From: Lunularia cruciata
Taxonomy: Eukaryota; Streptophyta; Marchantiopsida; Lunulariales; Lunulariaceae
Assembly: GCA_948567375.1 (NCBI GenBank)
Contig: OX419757.1
Span: 26,158,732 to 26,222,731 of the forward strand
DNA: 64,000 nt
Direction: 5' to 3'
Numbering within the stretch: the first letter of the stretch is position 1; each line of letters starts with the position of its first letter. The translations under genes were made by a program, and so were the position numbers. The notes under the pieces were generated by a model that had not been told where the DNA came from, made no database searches, and saw only the letters and a program-made list of their open reading frames with translations. Below, piece after piece: positions 1 to 11,695 of this stretch.

Positions 1-707
1 AGTGTGGGAAATGAGGTTTTGACAGCAGGAAGTCAAAATGAGAAAACCAGACTGTTAGTTTCCATGAAAAACGTAAACTCGGCTTTGTGAGGATTCAAGG
101 ACAAGCAATATCAAAGTCACACATGCGCATGCTTTCGATGTCACCACAACAAACACTTACTGACATTCAGCACGAGCTTTCAAAGACATAGCCACAATGC
201 AAGCAATCGTAAAGTTGTAGCATCATTATAATCTTTCTTCATGATAAACATCTACCCGTACTTTTACATACCAAGGTGCCAAAAATGACATCTCCTTAAA
301 CTACGGTCTCCTCGGTCAATCTCCAAATGGTGTTTATGACATTGGCAAATGACAAGATATCCTACACTCTGCTAGCACAGGAACTAGATGCTGCATAAGC
401 TGCTCTTTCTCCACGGCAACATGCGTGTGAAGTGTGGAGAGATTGGTTGGCCTCTGCGGGTTGGGCTGATGCTAGTGTATTCAATGCTCAGACTCATCAC
501 CAACAGCTAGTACGTCTTACGAATGGATCCCTAGGTACACCGCTTCACCCGGATTGGCAGATTGATGCTTACCTTTTCACTATGTTCAACGAAAATAATA
601 AACCTACTGGAAATAGGAGGAACTGGGGATTGTACTATCCTACCTTTAGTGAGGTTTACAGCATCAATTATCGATTGTCAGGCCAACGCAAGAGTTGTTG
701 CCTCTAG
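1..707 (+). pseudogene. Decayed plant GH17 glucan endo-1,3-beta-glucosidase, 3' part
   Basis: Conceptual translation, switching frames, follows the C-terminal two thirds of plant GH17 beta-1,3-glucanases, which hydrolyse callose-type glucans in the cell wall. In order I see the acid/base motif VGNEVLTAG (bases 4-30), IKVTHAHAFDV (about 113-145), ARAFKDIATMQAIVKL (about 172-219), INIYPYF (about 245-267), ISLNYGLLGQSPNGVYDIG (about 290-347), the nucleophile motif GEIGWP (436-453), then SAGWADAS and the C-terminal block ending NRRNWGLYYP (616-645). In-frame stops interrupt the early part, and one base is missing between GWP and SAG at base 453, so the gene is broken although both catalytic glutamates are present. 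The 5' part lies beyond the window edge. Family assignment is by motif recognition. Confidence 0.78.
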
Positions 708-2523
708 TTCATACTTGATTTTCACCAAAATCACCGCCTGCATTCTAAGTGCAAGTTTCACAAATTTTTTACGGATTAGAGTACTTGGATAGCCATTTCT
801 ATCCTCTATAACAATGAGTTCCTGGCAGATCATAAATAAAAAATCAGTTGAAATAACATATCCGCATGTACTCTCCATATCCACTCATGATAAATGTGGA
901 TGGCTCTGCATTACCCAGAAACACATAGAATGCATTTGGGCTCGCTTCACTTTCTATGAAAAAAATTAGACGGTGAAATTTGGATGACGTGTGATTGACA
1001 ATTGAATTTTCTGTGCTTGTAATGATGTTTTGGTTTCAGTTCTTTAGTCGAACCCCGGTCTTTAATTTTCCACCTATCCGGGATTACGAGTTTAATGTCT
1101 GCAGTTCACACGCTGCACAAATCTGGCCTTGGATGTTAACTTTCATCCTCTACTGGAACAAATAATACCAGAATCTCATTAACGTGCTGGAATTCATAAA
1201 AAAGTGATATACTATTATGTTGGAGACGGGGTAGAATAAAATCAAAGGCATACTATACGCTGTACATGTTGGCAAAAAGAACTAGCCTTCTCATGGTTTT
1301 CTTTCACCAGACATAAAAGGCAATGACGGCCAAGATGGGAAGTTGGGCATTCCAAGTAGAAGTAGAAGTGAAAGGAAGGGACCCACTGGAACCTCCTACT
1401 TACATTTACAGCTAGACTAAATTATCAGGAGGTGACAGATTGTCTCTAACCTATCTACACTGCACCTGAACTGCGATATCTGAATATGATAAGGAAAGGA
1501 CACCACTAATCGTAATTCACCAAAAGCTATTTGTTGACAACTCATTCTCCTCTACATCATATCTTGTCTGTGTCTCCTTCTGTAGTTATAACACCACTGT
1601 TTGATCTGCAAAGAACATGGCATTGTTGACATCCTGATCAGTTACATATCATGAAGACCTTCAAATGCGCCTTAGATCAATCCAAACTACTGCAAGTGAC
1701 TTTGTTAAAGTGCGCATTCATCTCTTACCTGGCTTGCTGTCATAGATGCTGCCTCCACCAATTTCTCCAACTCATCTCCCTTGGGATATGGACGTAACTT
1801 GTTAGCCTGTATCCAATTCCTGTCACAGTATAGTGGCAAGTTTAGATGCTACGACAGTACTAAATGTTAACGTCTATATTACAAGGCATTTTTTGTCGCA
1901 AAATTAACTTTATTTTAGTTGACACACGTCACTGTGAAATAGCTTATGATTACAAGCTAGGGCTACTGCAGGTATTTCACCTCAGTAAAGTTGTCTGCTG
2001 GGCATGGTATCGAAAGAATTTCCCTTTCCTCATCCCCTTCTGCTCAGGGATCCAAGTTCTCACCCGATAGTTTTCAAACCATTGTTCGACCTACAAATAA
2101 ATTAATATCCTTTCAGCGTAAACTATATAAAAGGTTCAGATCTAGACCAAGGTACGCAGACTCAGTTGCAACTTATATCCGATGTATCTGCGCAAGTATA
2201 TATATTTATATAAAGATCAGTGCTATCACAGAAATTATATACTCAAAGCGACGAACCAGCAACCTGTGAATTGGTCAATCCCAAGTCATCGGAGAGCTGA
2301 GAAATCTCCTCTTTGGTCGGATATGGATGTTCCTGGTGATTTTCAGTCTGAAGCCAATCACTGCAAGATTGAGAAATGTACCCACTTTATCATGTGCACG
2401 TACCGAATCATGTGCTCAAGAAGGTTAGCAAGGGTCAATCCAACAGCAAGTACCGATTCTCAGTCACCACTGTCGCCAACCACTAGAGATTTGGTAACAT
2501 GAATGAGAATCCGAATGTAAATC
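708..2523. other. Intergenic, no recognisable gene
   Basis: I find no coding similarity here. Open frames are short, in both directions, and without a family signature. There is an acceptor-like pyrimidine tract ending TTTGGTTTCAG near base 1041, but no convincing exon after it. The DNA is of ordinary composition compared with the AT-rich block further right. Confidence 0.5.
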
Positions 2524-2997
2524 TTATGCCTTCCACCAGCTTGATTGCACTAGATCGCATCGCATTATAGGATCAATGCAGGCGGATTGAATGTGAATCC
2601 AGAAAGAACTCTCAGCAATGATTTGATTCAACATTCCGTTAGGCACGTAAGTAACGCAAGCAATGCGTAATACGTAATTTCCACGAAGAAAGGAAGGTTC
2701 AATATAACAGAAATATTTAGAAAGTGTCAACGGGATGTAGCGGCAATTGCAAGAAGTGATTTAGTAATAAGGGTCAAAAGGAAACTTTGTCGAGTATAGG
2801 CTTGTCCGCTATGAACTGAACTAGTGATGTGACCAGCGGTGATGCTCCCACCGCTATCCATGGATGCCACTTAGTGCTGGACAAACAGTTCTCCGAGGCA
2901 CTCAAATTGCTCAACGTAGAAAAGCATCCACTTAGCATATTTAATTAAAAGTCTTCACGTATCGTGACAGATCTTCTGTAGATATTACTCCACATAC

Positions 2998-4996
2998 CTC
3001 AAAGCCTGCTTGCAGAAGTCCGGGAGGTATCGAACTCTTCTTTCTTCGCGTTCACAGTGGTTGTTCAAAATATGAGTGATCTTCTGTAAAACCAGCGATG
3101 TTTAGTCGATTTGTGTGTTGGTCGCAAATGTCTAATGGACGTACAAAATTAAACATATTATCTATATATGTCTATATATCTTCACTATCTAGCACTGAAG
3201 GTATGTGCAAAGAAATTTGCAGAAGGATGGTATATACTTTGCGAAATATCTTGAGTGCTTCCTTCTCATCAGCCTGTCGCCTTGTGCTGAAGCATTTTTC
3301 TGTCAATAGAAGATTCTGCAGGGAAGAATAATATTCTAAAACTTGAATATAGGAATTTATATAAACAAAACTTATGTCGCCATGTTACTACTAAGTGATA
3401 GCCAGTACAAGAGTTGACAACACCTTAGCGAGAGTAATGCCAGCGCCAACACTGACCGGTCAAATTGATTGGAGAATCAGAAATGGTAATCTGTAAATGC
3501 TAGCGCTATGTTGGTAACTACTCAGATATCGATGTTTAACGGTAATCAGAATTGAACCTTTGGGTCATCTACATCTAGACTTTTGGATCAAAAGTAGAGA
3601 GTAAATAATATAAGGTGATTGTTTATTATTGGTGATAATGAGAATAGGTTATACAAACCTCAAATTGCCTCACGACTATCATAATTTCTCTTTCTAGGTC
3701 AGGTTTCCTTGGTGTCCGCTTTCCTAGCATCTTCGTGACAATCATTTCCTTCTCGTAAGCCCACTCAATTTCGCTAGTTTTATGTGGAACTTGTTCCACG
3801 GTGCTTGAATGGATGGACTCCTCCTGTTCTTTTTCTATAAATAATTTACACAAGAAGTTAAACAAGTACCAAATATCAATTAAAATGAGTTCAACTACGG
3901 AAGCTATAGTGATCCAAGTAAGGATCTGAACGTGAACTAATGGCTTCCGTCGAAGAGAGCTCCACATACAAATTTTTTTTCCATTCGATAATCAAGCGGG
4001 ACAAAGTCACAGCGTTTGATTCTTTCAAAGCCTTTTTACTCTAACCTTTGGCCTCGGCAAAATGACCCCGTAACCTCGGGAGAAGGGGTGCTCTCCTATC
4101 TTCGGATTAGGAAAGCGGCACATACAAGGGGGTAGCGACTGTTTATAGAAAACACAGGACTCTGCTAAGTGGCGTTGGCAAGGACAGCTACCAGCTAACC
4201 TGAATAAAAGAAATTACTAGCGCTATGTTGGGAAGAAAAATAAGATTTCTAACTAGTATTGGACGATTATATCAACTAAGACAGACCTTAATCTACACGA
4301 ATTTGAACATGACCCAATGATCTAACAAAATATTATGCATGCATAAAGTAAATACTTACTTGCTTCGCTTTGATAGCTTTCATCCATCTCATACGTCCCT
4401 GTCGACAATGTAGACTCTTCCCATTCTTCAAGTATCATGTCCATACTCGGGAGATCAATATCTTCTTGCAACTCCAGAGGCTTGGGTCTTTGGTTATACG
4501 TATTTGATGGCTCTGAATTTACACCTTGACTTAACTGCAATGAAATATGCGCGAGCTGGGGGTCTACACTTGAGAGTGGTAAAGGATAATTATTATCGAT
4601 AGAGCCGCCGACTGTGAAACTGCCCCGATAAATATTGAGTGTATCGAGTGTATTTGTTTTCCATGTAGTTACTTCTTGATCGACGTTTGCTCCAAACGAC
4701 AGGTTTGGACCTGGAGAAATAGATGGAGTGGTGCCCACTGTCATCCCGCACTGACCTCCATATCCATTAATGTTTTCAATGTGGAAATCTTGACACACCG
4801 TCGAACTGAGCACGGTGTCCAGATCATTCCACATTGAAGGATACGGTATCGCTGGTGCGCTAGCATCGTCCAGCCTCAAACTAAAACACGATTCCCTCAT
4901 TCCCATCGAGTCGTCAGGAGTATTATGCATGCTCCAAGGAAACTCTTCATCTTGTAATCGGTCCCTCATGTCCCTACGAGCTAGCTCTGTATCCAT
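2998..4996 (-). CDS. Putative spliced gene, three exons; unknown protein with weak bHLH-like basic region
   Basis: Three minus-strand exons join with consistent phase: 4996-4360 (637 bp, from ATG, donor A|GTAAGT), 3834-3659 (176 bp, acceptor TTTATAG, donor GAG|GTTTGT) and 3083-2998 (86 bp, acceptor TTTTACAG, donor GAG|GTATGT). Exon one gives an acidic, Ser/Asn-rich region of about 212 residues with no domain I recognise; exon two is charged (EKEMIVTKMLGKRTPRKPDL); exon three reads ITHILNNHCEREERRVRYL, where the H, E and paired R spacing resembles a plant bHLH basic helix, without the usual final Arg. A TF-like reading (acidic N-terminus, then basic region, intron after ALR) is an inference only. 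The 3' end is not resolved, since I could not place the next exon confidently. It could also be a decaying gene. It is the best candidate host gene in the window. Confidence 0.42.
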
Positions 4997-6150
4997 CTAT
5001 AGATCGTACACAAACAGTAAGCACATCTGTCTCCCGCTGTCTTTTCGACGAATATTGACCTTACAAGACACAATGATCAAGCACAGAAATAGTCTCTAGA
5101 TCTAGCACGCAGCATCATCCCAAATGTGCGGACTACAAGGCAAACTCCCAATTCTATGTGCCAAGCTTACATTCACAGCTGCAAACGCTTTGGAGATGGA
5201 TGGCCTCTCTTCGGTTTTGGGTCGCAGTTTTGCTTAGTAGACAAGTCCGCAAAGAAACCTACGCTTTCTGAAAACAAAACGTGATCTGTGGAAGCAGACA
5301 TATGAATGATCAGTCGCGAGGTTAGCTATGACGGATTATAGACTGTCATGACATCTGAGTGTAAGTCCACTTTTGATACCTCTGGTCAGAGACGGCTGTT
5401 TACAAATATGATCAATAACGGTAACCCAGACTGGTGATGGGTGACCAACACATCTTCTTGAATATGACGAGAGTGTCATTGGATCAAGCAACTAAGAATG
5501 TTCACAGGTAGGTATTGGGTTATGGTAAGATCAAAGTATTTCAAATTGCCCGCCATTGCGATGCTGTTCAACACGAAGAACGAACGTAATCTGATTTGCT
5601 TGCTTCGCGATTTCGTATATCAAAATTTGTGCTGACATGTAGCTTCTCGCCTCAGCGGTCATAGCAAACTGATCAAAGCTAAGCATTGAGAGTGTATTAG
5701 AGAAAAAAGATATCCTGGACCAGACGTTACCCGACATCTCCACTAGGATGCTTTGCAATTACATCTTCGAATTTCGTTACCTCGACGATGGCGATGGTAG
5801 CATGATCAATGCGACGATTGAGAACCCTTTAATGCACAAATTAATGTATCATGACAAATCACTAGACTCTCTCTACTTGCTTTGCTTTGCTTTTCGAACC
5901 CCATCGGTCATGATATTGAAATGATGAAATAAACAAATGTTGACGACGTTGATCAAAGTAAAATATTGAGGAGTTCGAGGTGTTGGGGTTGCAAATATGC
6001 GCCGAGTTCAAACATGAATCTATGTATATCTATATACATCCCACGTAAAATATACCGCCTACATAAACTCAAATGATGGATTTTGGCATCAAGGTTTAAC
6101 TGATTCTTTTTCTAACTGACTTGTATTCTTATAACTTCATACATGTTGGA
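4997..6150. other. Upstream region of the minus-strand gene; no assignable gene
   Basis: This is the 5' side of the minus-strand gene model. A 75-codon minus-strand frame (5758-5531) is open, but it has no recognised motif and no partner exon. An acceptor-like CTATAG directly precedes the ATG at 4996, so a 5' untranslated exon may exist upstream. Nothing else can be supported. Confidence 0.4.
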
Positions 6151-7720
6151 GAGACCTCCCCAGTGGTGGAAAGTGAGGGTAAGTGAAGGTCAATCATGAT
6201 GGCATCCGAGTTCCTTTTCAAAATTTAGTTTTATGTGCATAACTGGCCCTACAAACTAAGGTTTTAAGTACAAATTGAATTTACAAGCGTGGAGAGTGAC
6301 TTCCTTAACCAAACATTGTTATATACTCAAAGTTCATTTTAGAAAAACAAAATTTCAATCGAAGAGTTAGTTATCAAGCTCACTTGAAAAATTACTTCCT
6401 AAAATAAAAATCGTTTTCTATGAAAAGTTCAATTTAGAAATTGACTTTTGAGTTCCAAATACAAATATACTTTGCAAGCTCACTCAAACGCTCAAAATCA
6501 TTTTAATTTCTTAGAAACAGAGTTTCTGAATATAAACTAAGCTTCAAACCTCACTTGAAACAAAATTTACTCTTATTTGATTTTTGTGCAAAGCTACATA
6601 TAGAAACTAAGTTTCTAAGCATCAGTTGGCTTAAACTAAACTTGGAACCTCAATATCTTTCAAAATATAATTTAATGTGCAAAGCTCACCTCGGAAACTT
6701 GATTTGCAAGTGAAAAATGAGATTGTACAAACTGAAAATTGAAATTCTCTTGGAAACTCAACTCGAGTGCACCAATAATTTTCCTACTATTATGAAAAGT
6801 CTTCAAAACTGAGTTTCTTTAAAGAAATGCCAATTTATAGGTATATTTTAATTGGAAAATTAGTTTTTACATCCAAATAATAAAAAAATATAGCTCCAAA
6901 TTTGAGTTTTGGAACATTGCAGAAGTGCTTTGAAAACTGAGTTTCTTTTAAAAGATTTTCTACGTGCATGTTTACTAGAAATTGAGATTATGACATCTAA
7001 ATCGGATAGAAATTTGGCTTAACACTTATTTTGGTATGCTTACTTGGAAACTCAATTAGTTCCTTTACAGAAACATTATTATTATTTGCAAAGCAGACTA
7101 TATAAATATTATTCAAGTTTCCAAGTACAAAAATGAGTTTCTAATCTCAATTAGAAACTTAGTGTCATGTACAAAATTGATTGTCCAAGTTATTTGAAAG
7201 AGCTTTAGAAATTTAGTTTCGTATGTATAAGTCAGTTTACATCTAGAGCGTACTTGAAAGTGAGTTTCCGTAATTGAGGAAGCAGAAACATTTGACTTCA
7301 ATTTGAGTTTGGTGAAGACAGTTTTTGATGCAAAAAGTTTGTGGAACTAAGTCTTTTATACAAAAGTTGATTCATGTGCAAAGCTTTATTATAAATTAGA
7401 TTTTCCAACATTCACATAATAGGTAATTTATGACTACATATTAAGTTTTTTTATAGATAATTCAAGCTAGAAGAAATTCAGATTAAAAGCCTCCCACACA
7501 TAAATAAAATTTTTTAAGTATTAAAGTTACAATAAATGTTGATTTTCCTTCTACATAATTGGAATACAGTGAGGAATTGAGTTTCGTGGATAGGAGTGAC
7601 TTTCTTAGCCTATATTGATTTTCACTCAAGAAAATTAAGTTTCTTGTCGAGAAGTGAGTTAACATTGGAAAATTAAGTTCCTCACATGCTCATGTGATCT
7701 TTGTACACGCTTCCCGGATA
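6150..7720. repeat. AT-rich field of degenerate palindromic repeats (GAAACT/AGTTTC)
   Basis: A short imperfect palindrome of the form GAAACTnAGTTTC recurs many times, for example at 6513-6528, 6602-6617, 6805-6822, 6930-6947, 7126-7165, 7206-7221 and 7255-7270. It is often linked to a second motif GTGCAAAGCTCAC (about 6583, 6671 and 7371). Spacing is irregular, from about 50 to 200 bp. The pattern suggests an old satellite or an amplified short repeat that has diverged, not coding DNA. Neither strand shows a recognisable protein. Confidence 0.55.
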
Positions 7721-9543
7721 CATGTTATAGAGAAAAAAAGAGAGTGGATTAGTAGAGCTGCGGGCGTAACAGATTAAAAGGAGTAGGTTCATCATTCCAT
7801 AGATAGTACCTTATAGATTATGATGTTTTATTAATTTAAAGAAATGCAATCTGAAGTAAGAATACACCAAATTTAAGTTATATTTTTCTTGCACAGACAT
7901 TTCAAATCCAATTTATGAGCAAAGAAGCGAATGTACTTTATATCCAAGTTCTCTTTAATCCTTATTAATTCTTAGAGTTCCTTTTCTAAAAAATACTTTT
8001 GTTAGAATTTTCATCAAGAAATATTTTTAATTTGATTTACTAGTGTTCTTTGACTAAGAATCCTTATCGGTAATTCTTACCTCTCATCAAACTAAACGTA
8101 TTTTTGGTTTTAACTAACAAATATTTAATTTTAGTTCAGCAACTTTTTACTTTTCATTGATTAATTTTCTTCCTTCCCATCAAGAAAATCTCTTTGCTTC
8201 ATTGGAGCTATTATATGGGAAATAGAAATTTGTTCCAATTTTTAGTAGAGATAGAGTCAAAAGCTATCAATTACTTACCTTTCTCAAAAAGTAATGTAAT
8301 AAGTGTCAACAAGAGAAAAACATCCTTGGTGTAGGAAGCTTCTTGGATCAAATGATTACACATTCTTATTCAACAAGAGTGTAAAGTTGAAAAAATATTT
8401 GTCTCTTTTAACAAAATTAAAACTAACTTATAAGTTTTGGAATCTCAAAATTGGGTCATATACCAAAATTTCAAAACTATTTTTCAAATTTTAATTCACA
8501 TAATGCAAAGCCAAATAGCTATAGAGGAGAGCTTTTAGAGAAGGGAGGGACAATCCACTATAACTAAACTAGTTAATGAATTTGCGGACTATGTTCAAGA
8601 TTGAAATGAAGCTTTGAATTTCAAGTTAGACTCAAATTTCATGATATTTTAAAGCATAAGGTCAAAAGGTGAAGTCTATTGAGAGAAATATTATCTATGT
8701 GCTTGAGGGACTTGAATAGAGTCTATAACTTGATCAAATCATGGTTCAAAGATAAATGAAAGTAATAACACTATATTTGAGTGATTGTATATAGATTTAC
8801 AAGATGCATTCTAAGAAAGTAAAGTATAGTTATTCAATTTCAAATAGATGTAACATCATATCATGAAAATAGGAAATAAGGAAGACATGTTTTGAATAAC
8901 ATAGAGATATAAGAGTGAGCATTATTATATTAAAGCACATTGATAAAATTTTATAATGTGCTTGAAGTTAAAGTCAATCTACTCTTGTTCAAGTAATTTC
9001 AATTGAGATTGAATTAAAATTGAGTTTATATCTTTAATATAAACTTAATTTTTCCATCTATATAAGAAAGAAATAGTATATACTCAATATCACTAAAATA
9101 CAACCATCATATAAGAAGATAACTTCATAAATTAAAGAGTACTTTGCATTGATAGTAGAACTTTGCTTTTTGATTCAATGATACTTTTAATACTTTAGTT
9201 CATTTTGTATCTATTAAGGCATTGCTTTGCTCTTTCAAAACTCTCAGGGATCCTAGATCTTAATCACAAGTATGAATGGTCACTCCCACTTGAGCACTTT
9301 GGTCTTACTACAAATTTCTTCACCATTACTAAAAAAAACATTCAACCAATAATCAAAATTTAAGCAAAAGTAACAAGGGGATTTTGGCTCTTTTTCTTTA
9401 TTTGTGTCTGGAAGATTGAATGAAGTATTTACAATTGGTTGAAACCTTCAATAGTTCTTCCTACTCTAAGCAAATAAATCTAAATGAGTGAGGAAGTCCA
9501 AAGATCTTCTCAGCTCATCTTATTGTACATCGTCAATCTTATC
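7721..9543. other. AT-rich DNA without recognisable genes
   Basis: Very AT-rich sequence with short open frames only (for example 8303-8494 on the plus strand), none with a family signature. I see no terminal repeats or coding remnants that would identify an element. It may be old repeat sequence decayed beyond recognition. Confidence 0.4.
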
Positions 9544-9661
9544 TTTGTCTTATCCTATCTACTCCTATGTACGTTAATTAGGTGCCTTACACATATCACG
9601 GACTTGTCTTATCCTAACTAATTATATGTAGGTTAATTAGGCACCTACATGTGTCAAGGAA
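9544..9661. repeat. Direct repeat, two units of about 59 bp
   Basis: Two adjacent diverged units, 9544-9602 and 9603-9661, share TTGTCTTATCCTA, then TATGTA and GTTAATTAGG followed by a GC-richer stretch and CAYRTRTCA. Only two units are present. Confidence 0.6.
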
Positions 9662-9812
9662 GGTATTATTTCTTCCCAAAGACAAGTTATAGTTTTATCT
9701 CCTTTTTACTTACTACTTCAAAAGTTATATCTACAAAGGTGCTACAACTACTAAGACAATCTACAACTCCAAAGAACTTCTTCAATGAAGTGTCTTTGGC
9801 CTAAAGTTTCTA

Positions 9813-11695
9813 TGTGACAACCTGGCAAGTATGAATTTTGTGGTAATCAGTAAGTAAAGTTTGTTCCCATAGAGATACAAGTCAGAAATGGTCAAATACA
9901 AAGTAGAAACAATAACAATGTAGTTCATCTTGGTTGTGTCTTTAATCTCTCAGGTAGAAACCACACCCAGAAGAGAGTAACAAGCAATGACTCACAATCT
10001 TGTCACAAATTAACACTCTATAATCACAATACCATCAAATCTTTCCAAATCAACTTTGATTGTGATAATTCAGATTCTTCCAAAGCAAGCTACTTCACTG
10101 CAACAAAACTTCATCTCAGAATTGTGTTTTGCTCCTCCATTGAAGGCACAACTTCTTTGATCAAAATTGCTTTGCATCAACCATATATTGCACTCACCAA
10201 TACAGAATACTACCAACACTACAATTACTCATGGATCTATCAAGGTATTGCTTCAATTGCTATCCACTCAAGATCAAACACATAGAATGAAAATCAGCAA
10301 TTTGGAATCCAACATCCAACAAGCTTACCAACTTGCACTTCAAATTTTGCCAAACACTCACAAACATACATACAGGATTGATACTCATAATTAAGTTAAA
10401 ACAACGAGCATTGAGTTACAACACTTCACTTTACTCAACTTTGGAAATATAAATACTAAACAACATAACACTACAAATGCCTCCTTTAAATAGGCAGAGC
10501 AATCAATAGTTATCTAACAAAAATACCATTCTACAACAACTTTTCCAACTTGCAGATCCAAAATGACAAACCACCTCTTCATATCTACTTCTTCAAATAT
10601 CATATTTGCTATTAATTTGATCTGATGTCAACCTTGACTTTGGCTTCCAAACCCAATGTTCCTTCAAGAATTTCTCTTTCTTTGATCTCTGTAATACTAG
10701 TCCTACATCTTCCATTTCTATTACTTCTTCAGTCCAAACTACAACTGCACCCATGGGTATATTATCTTCTTCCTTATCTTCCACTCTTCTCTAATGTCTC
10801 ACCTAAAGACACTTGCACTCCTACTCCTACAACTTAAGACTTCATATTCATCTTCATTTCATTACAAAGTGTATCAAAATCTGATCTAACAAAATATAAT
10901 ATGAAACAAACATTGTCTCCTACTTCTAACATCTTCCTATCTACTCTATCTCCCACGCAAATCATCAAACTGTTCATATCTACATCTTTTGCCTTCCTCT
11001 TTTGAGTTTCTTGCATAATCAATTTCAATTCATGCAGTCTTGCTTCCTCCAACTTCCCTTCAGATTCCATACTCAGCTTTCAACTCCTTCACAATTGCTG
11101 CTACTCCATCCTATTCCACCCTCAAAACTACCTTCTCCTTACTTCTCTTCTAACTTGTTATGATACATTGTCAATTTGTCTTCAATTCAGCCTTTAGTGC
11201 CTCCTTCTCTTGTGCATATTGGACTAATTGACCTTCAACTCCTCGTAGCAAACCCGCAATTGTTCTTCCTCCCAAGTACATTTTGCCAATTCTTGTTGCC
11301 ATGCTTGGTCCTTCTCCGCCACACTCTTTTTCAAAATCTCCAGCTCTTGTTCCATCATTGTGGTGATCACCTTTGTGTGTATGACCTCAACTTGTACATC
11401 AGTAACTTCCCATTTCATGGTCCTGACCAATGCCCTTTGCTCCTTCAATTCTTTGCTACATTTCACAAAATTCCTACAAGGCATCCGGGCTTTCTTCCAA
11501 AGAATTGCTTTAGCCTAAAGTTCTTCTACTTCCTTCTCTCCTTGGGCTGGCTTATTCCTCAATGTTGAGGTCTCCTCACTCCACTTCTTCACTACGTCCA
11601 ACTCATCCCTCACTTCTGGATGATGGCTCCTCAGATCTACTCTCTTCTGCTGCAAAAGCACTAACAAAGGACAAAAAACCTTTGAGAGGTACTTG
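9813..11695 (-). mobile_element. Family A long LTR, 3' part (interrupted copy)
   Basis: The right LTR terminus motif appears on the forward strand as TGTGACAACC at 9813, that is, the LTR end GGTTGTCACA of a minus-strand copy. It continues through the non-coding end of the LTR (TATA-like box read as TTTAAATAGG near 10486) into the tail and coiled-coil part of the LTR-encoded protein. At 11695 it is cut by insertion of another A LTR (11696-15067) and resumes at 15068. Confidence 0.75.
10593..11690 (-). pseudogene. LTR-encoded protein fragment: coiled coil and C-terminal tail
   Basis: Minus-strand frames give charged, heptad-rich segments: 11690-11515 (YLSKVFCPLLVLLQQKR), 11484-11224 (a strong coiled coil with KELKEQRALVRTMKWEV) and 11070-10834 (RLHELKLIMQETQKRK). 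The same order is seen in all other long A LTRs. Stops and frame changes break it. The rest of this copy's frame continues beyond the inserted LTR at 15068. Function unknown. Confidence 0.6.

Noticed and set aside
2524..2730. Minus-strand frame with LRIACVTYVPNGML, like an ACT-type domain that could follow a bHLH
   Set aside because: Resemblance is slight, no acceptor site precedes it in the right phase, and its end (SSWWKA) fits no family; left out of the gene model.
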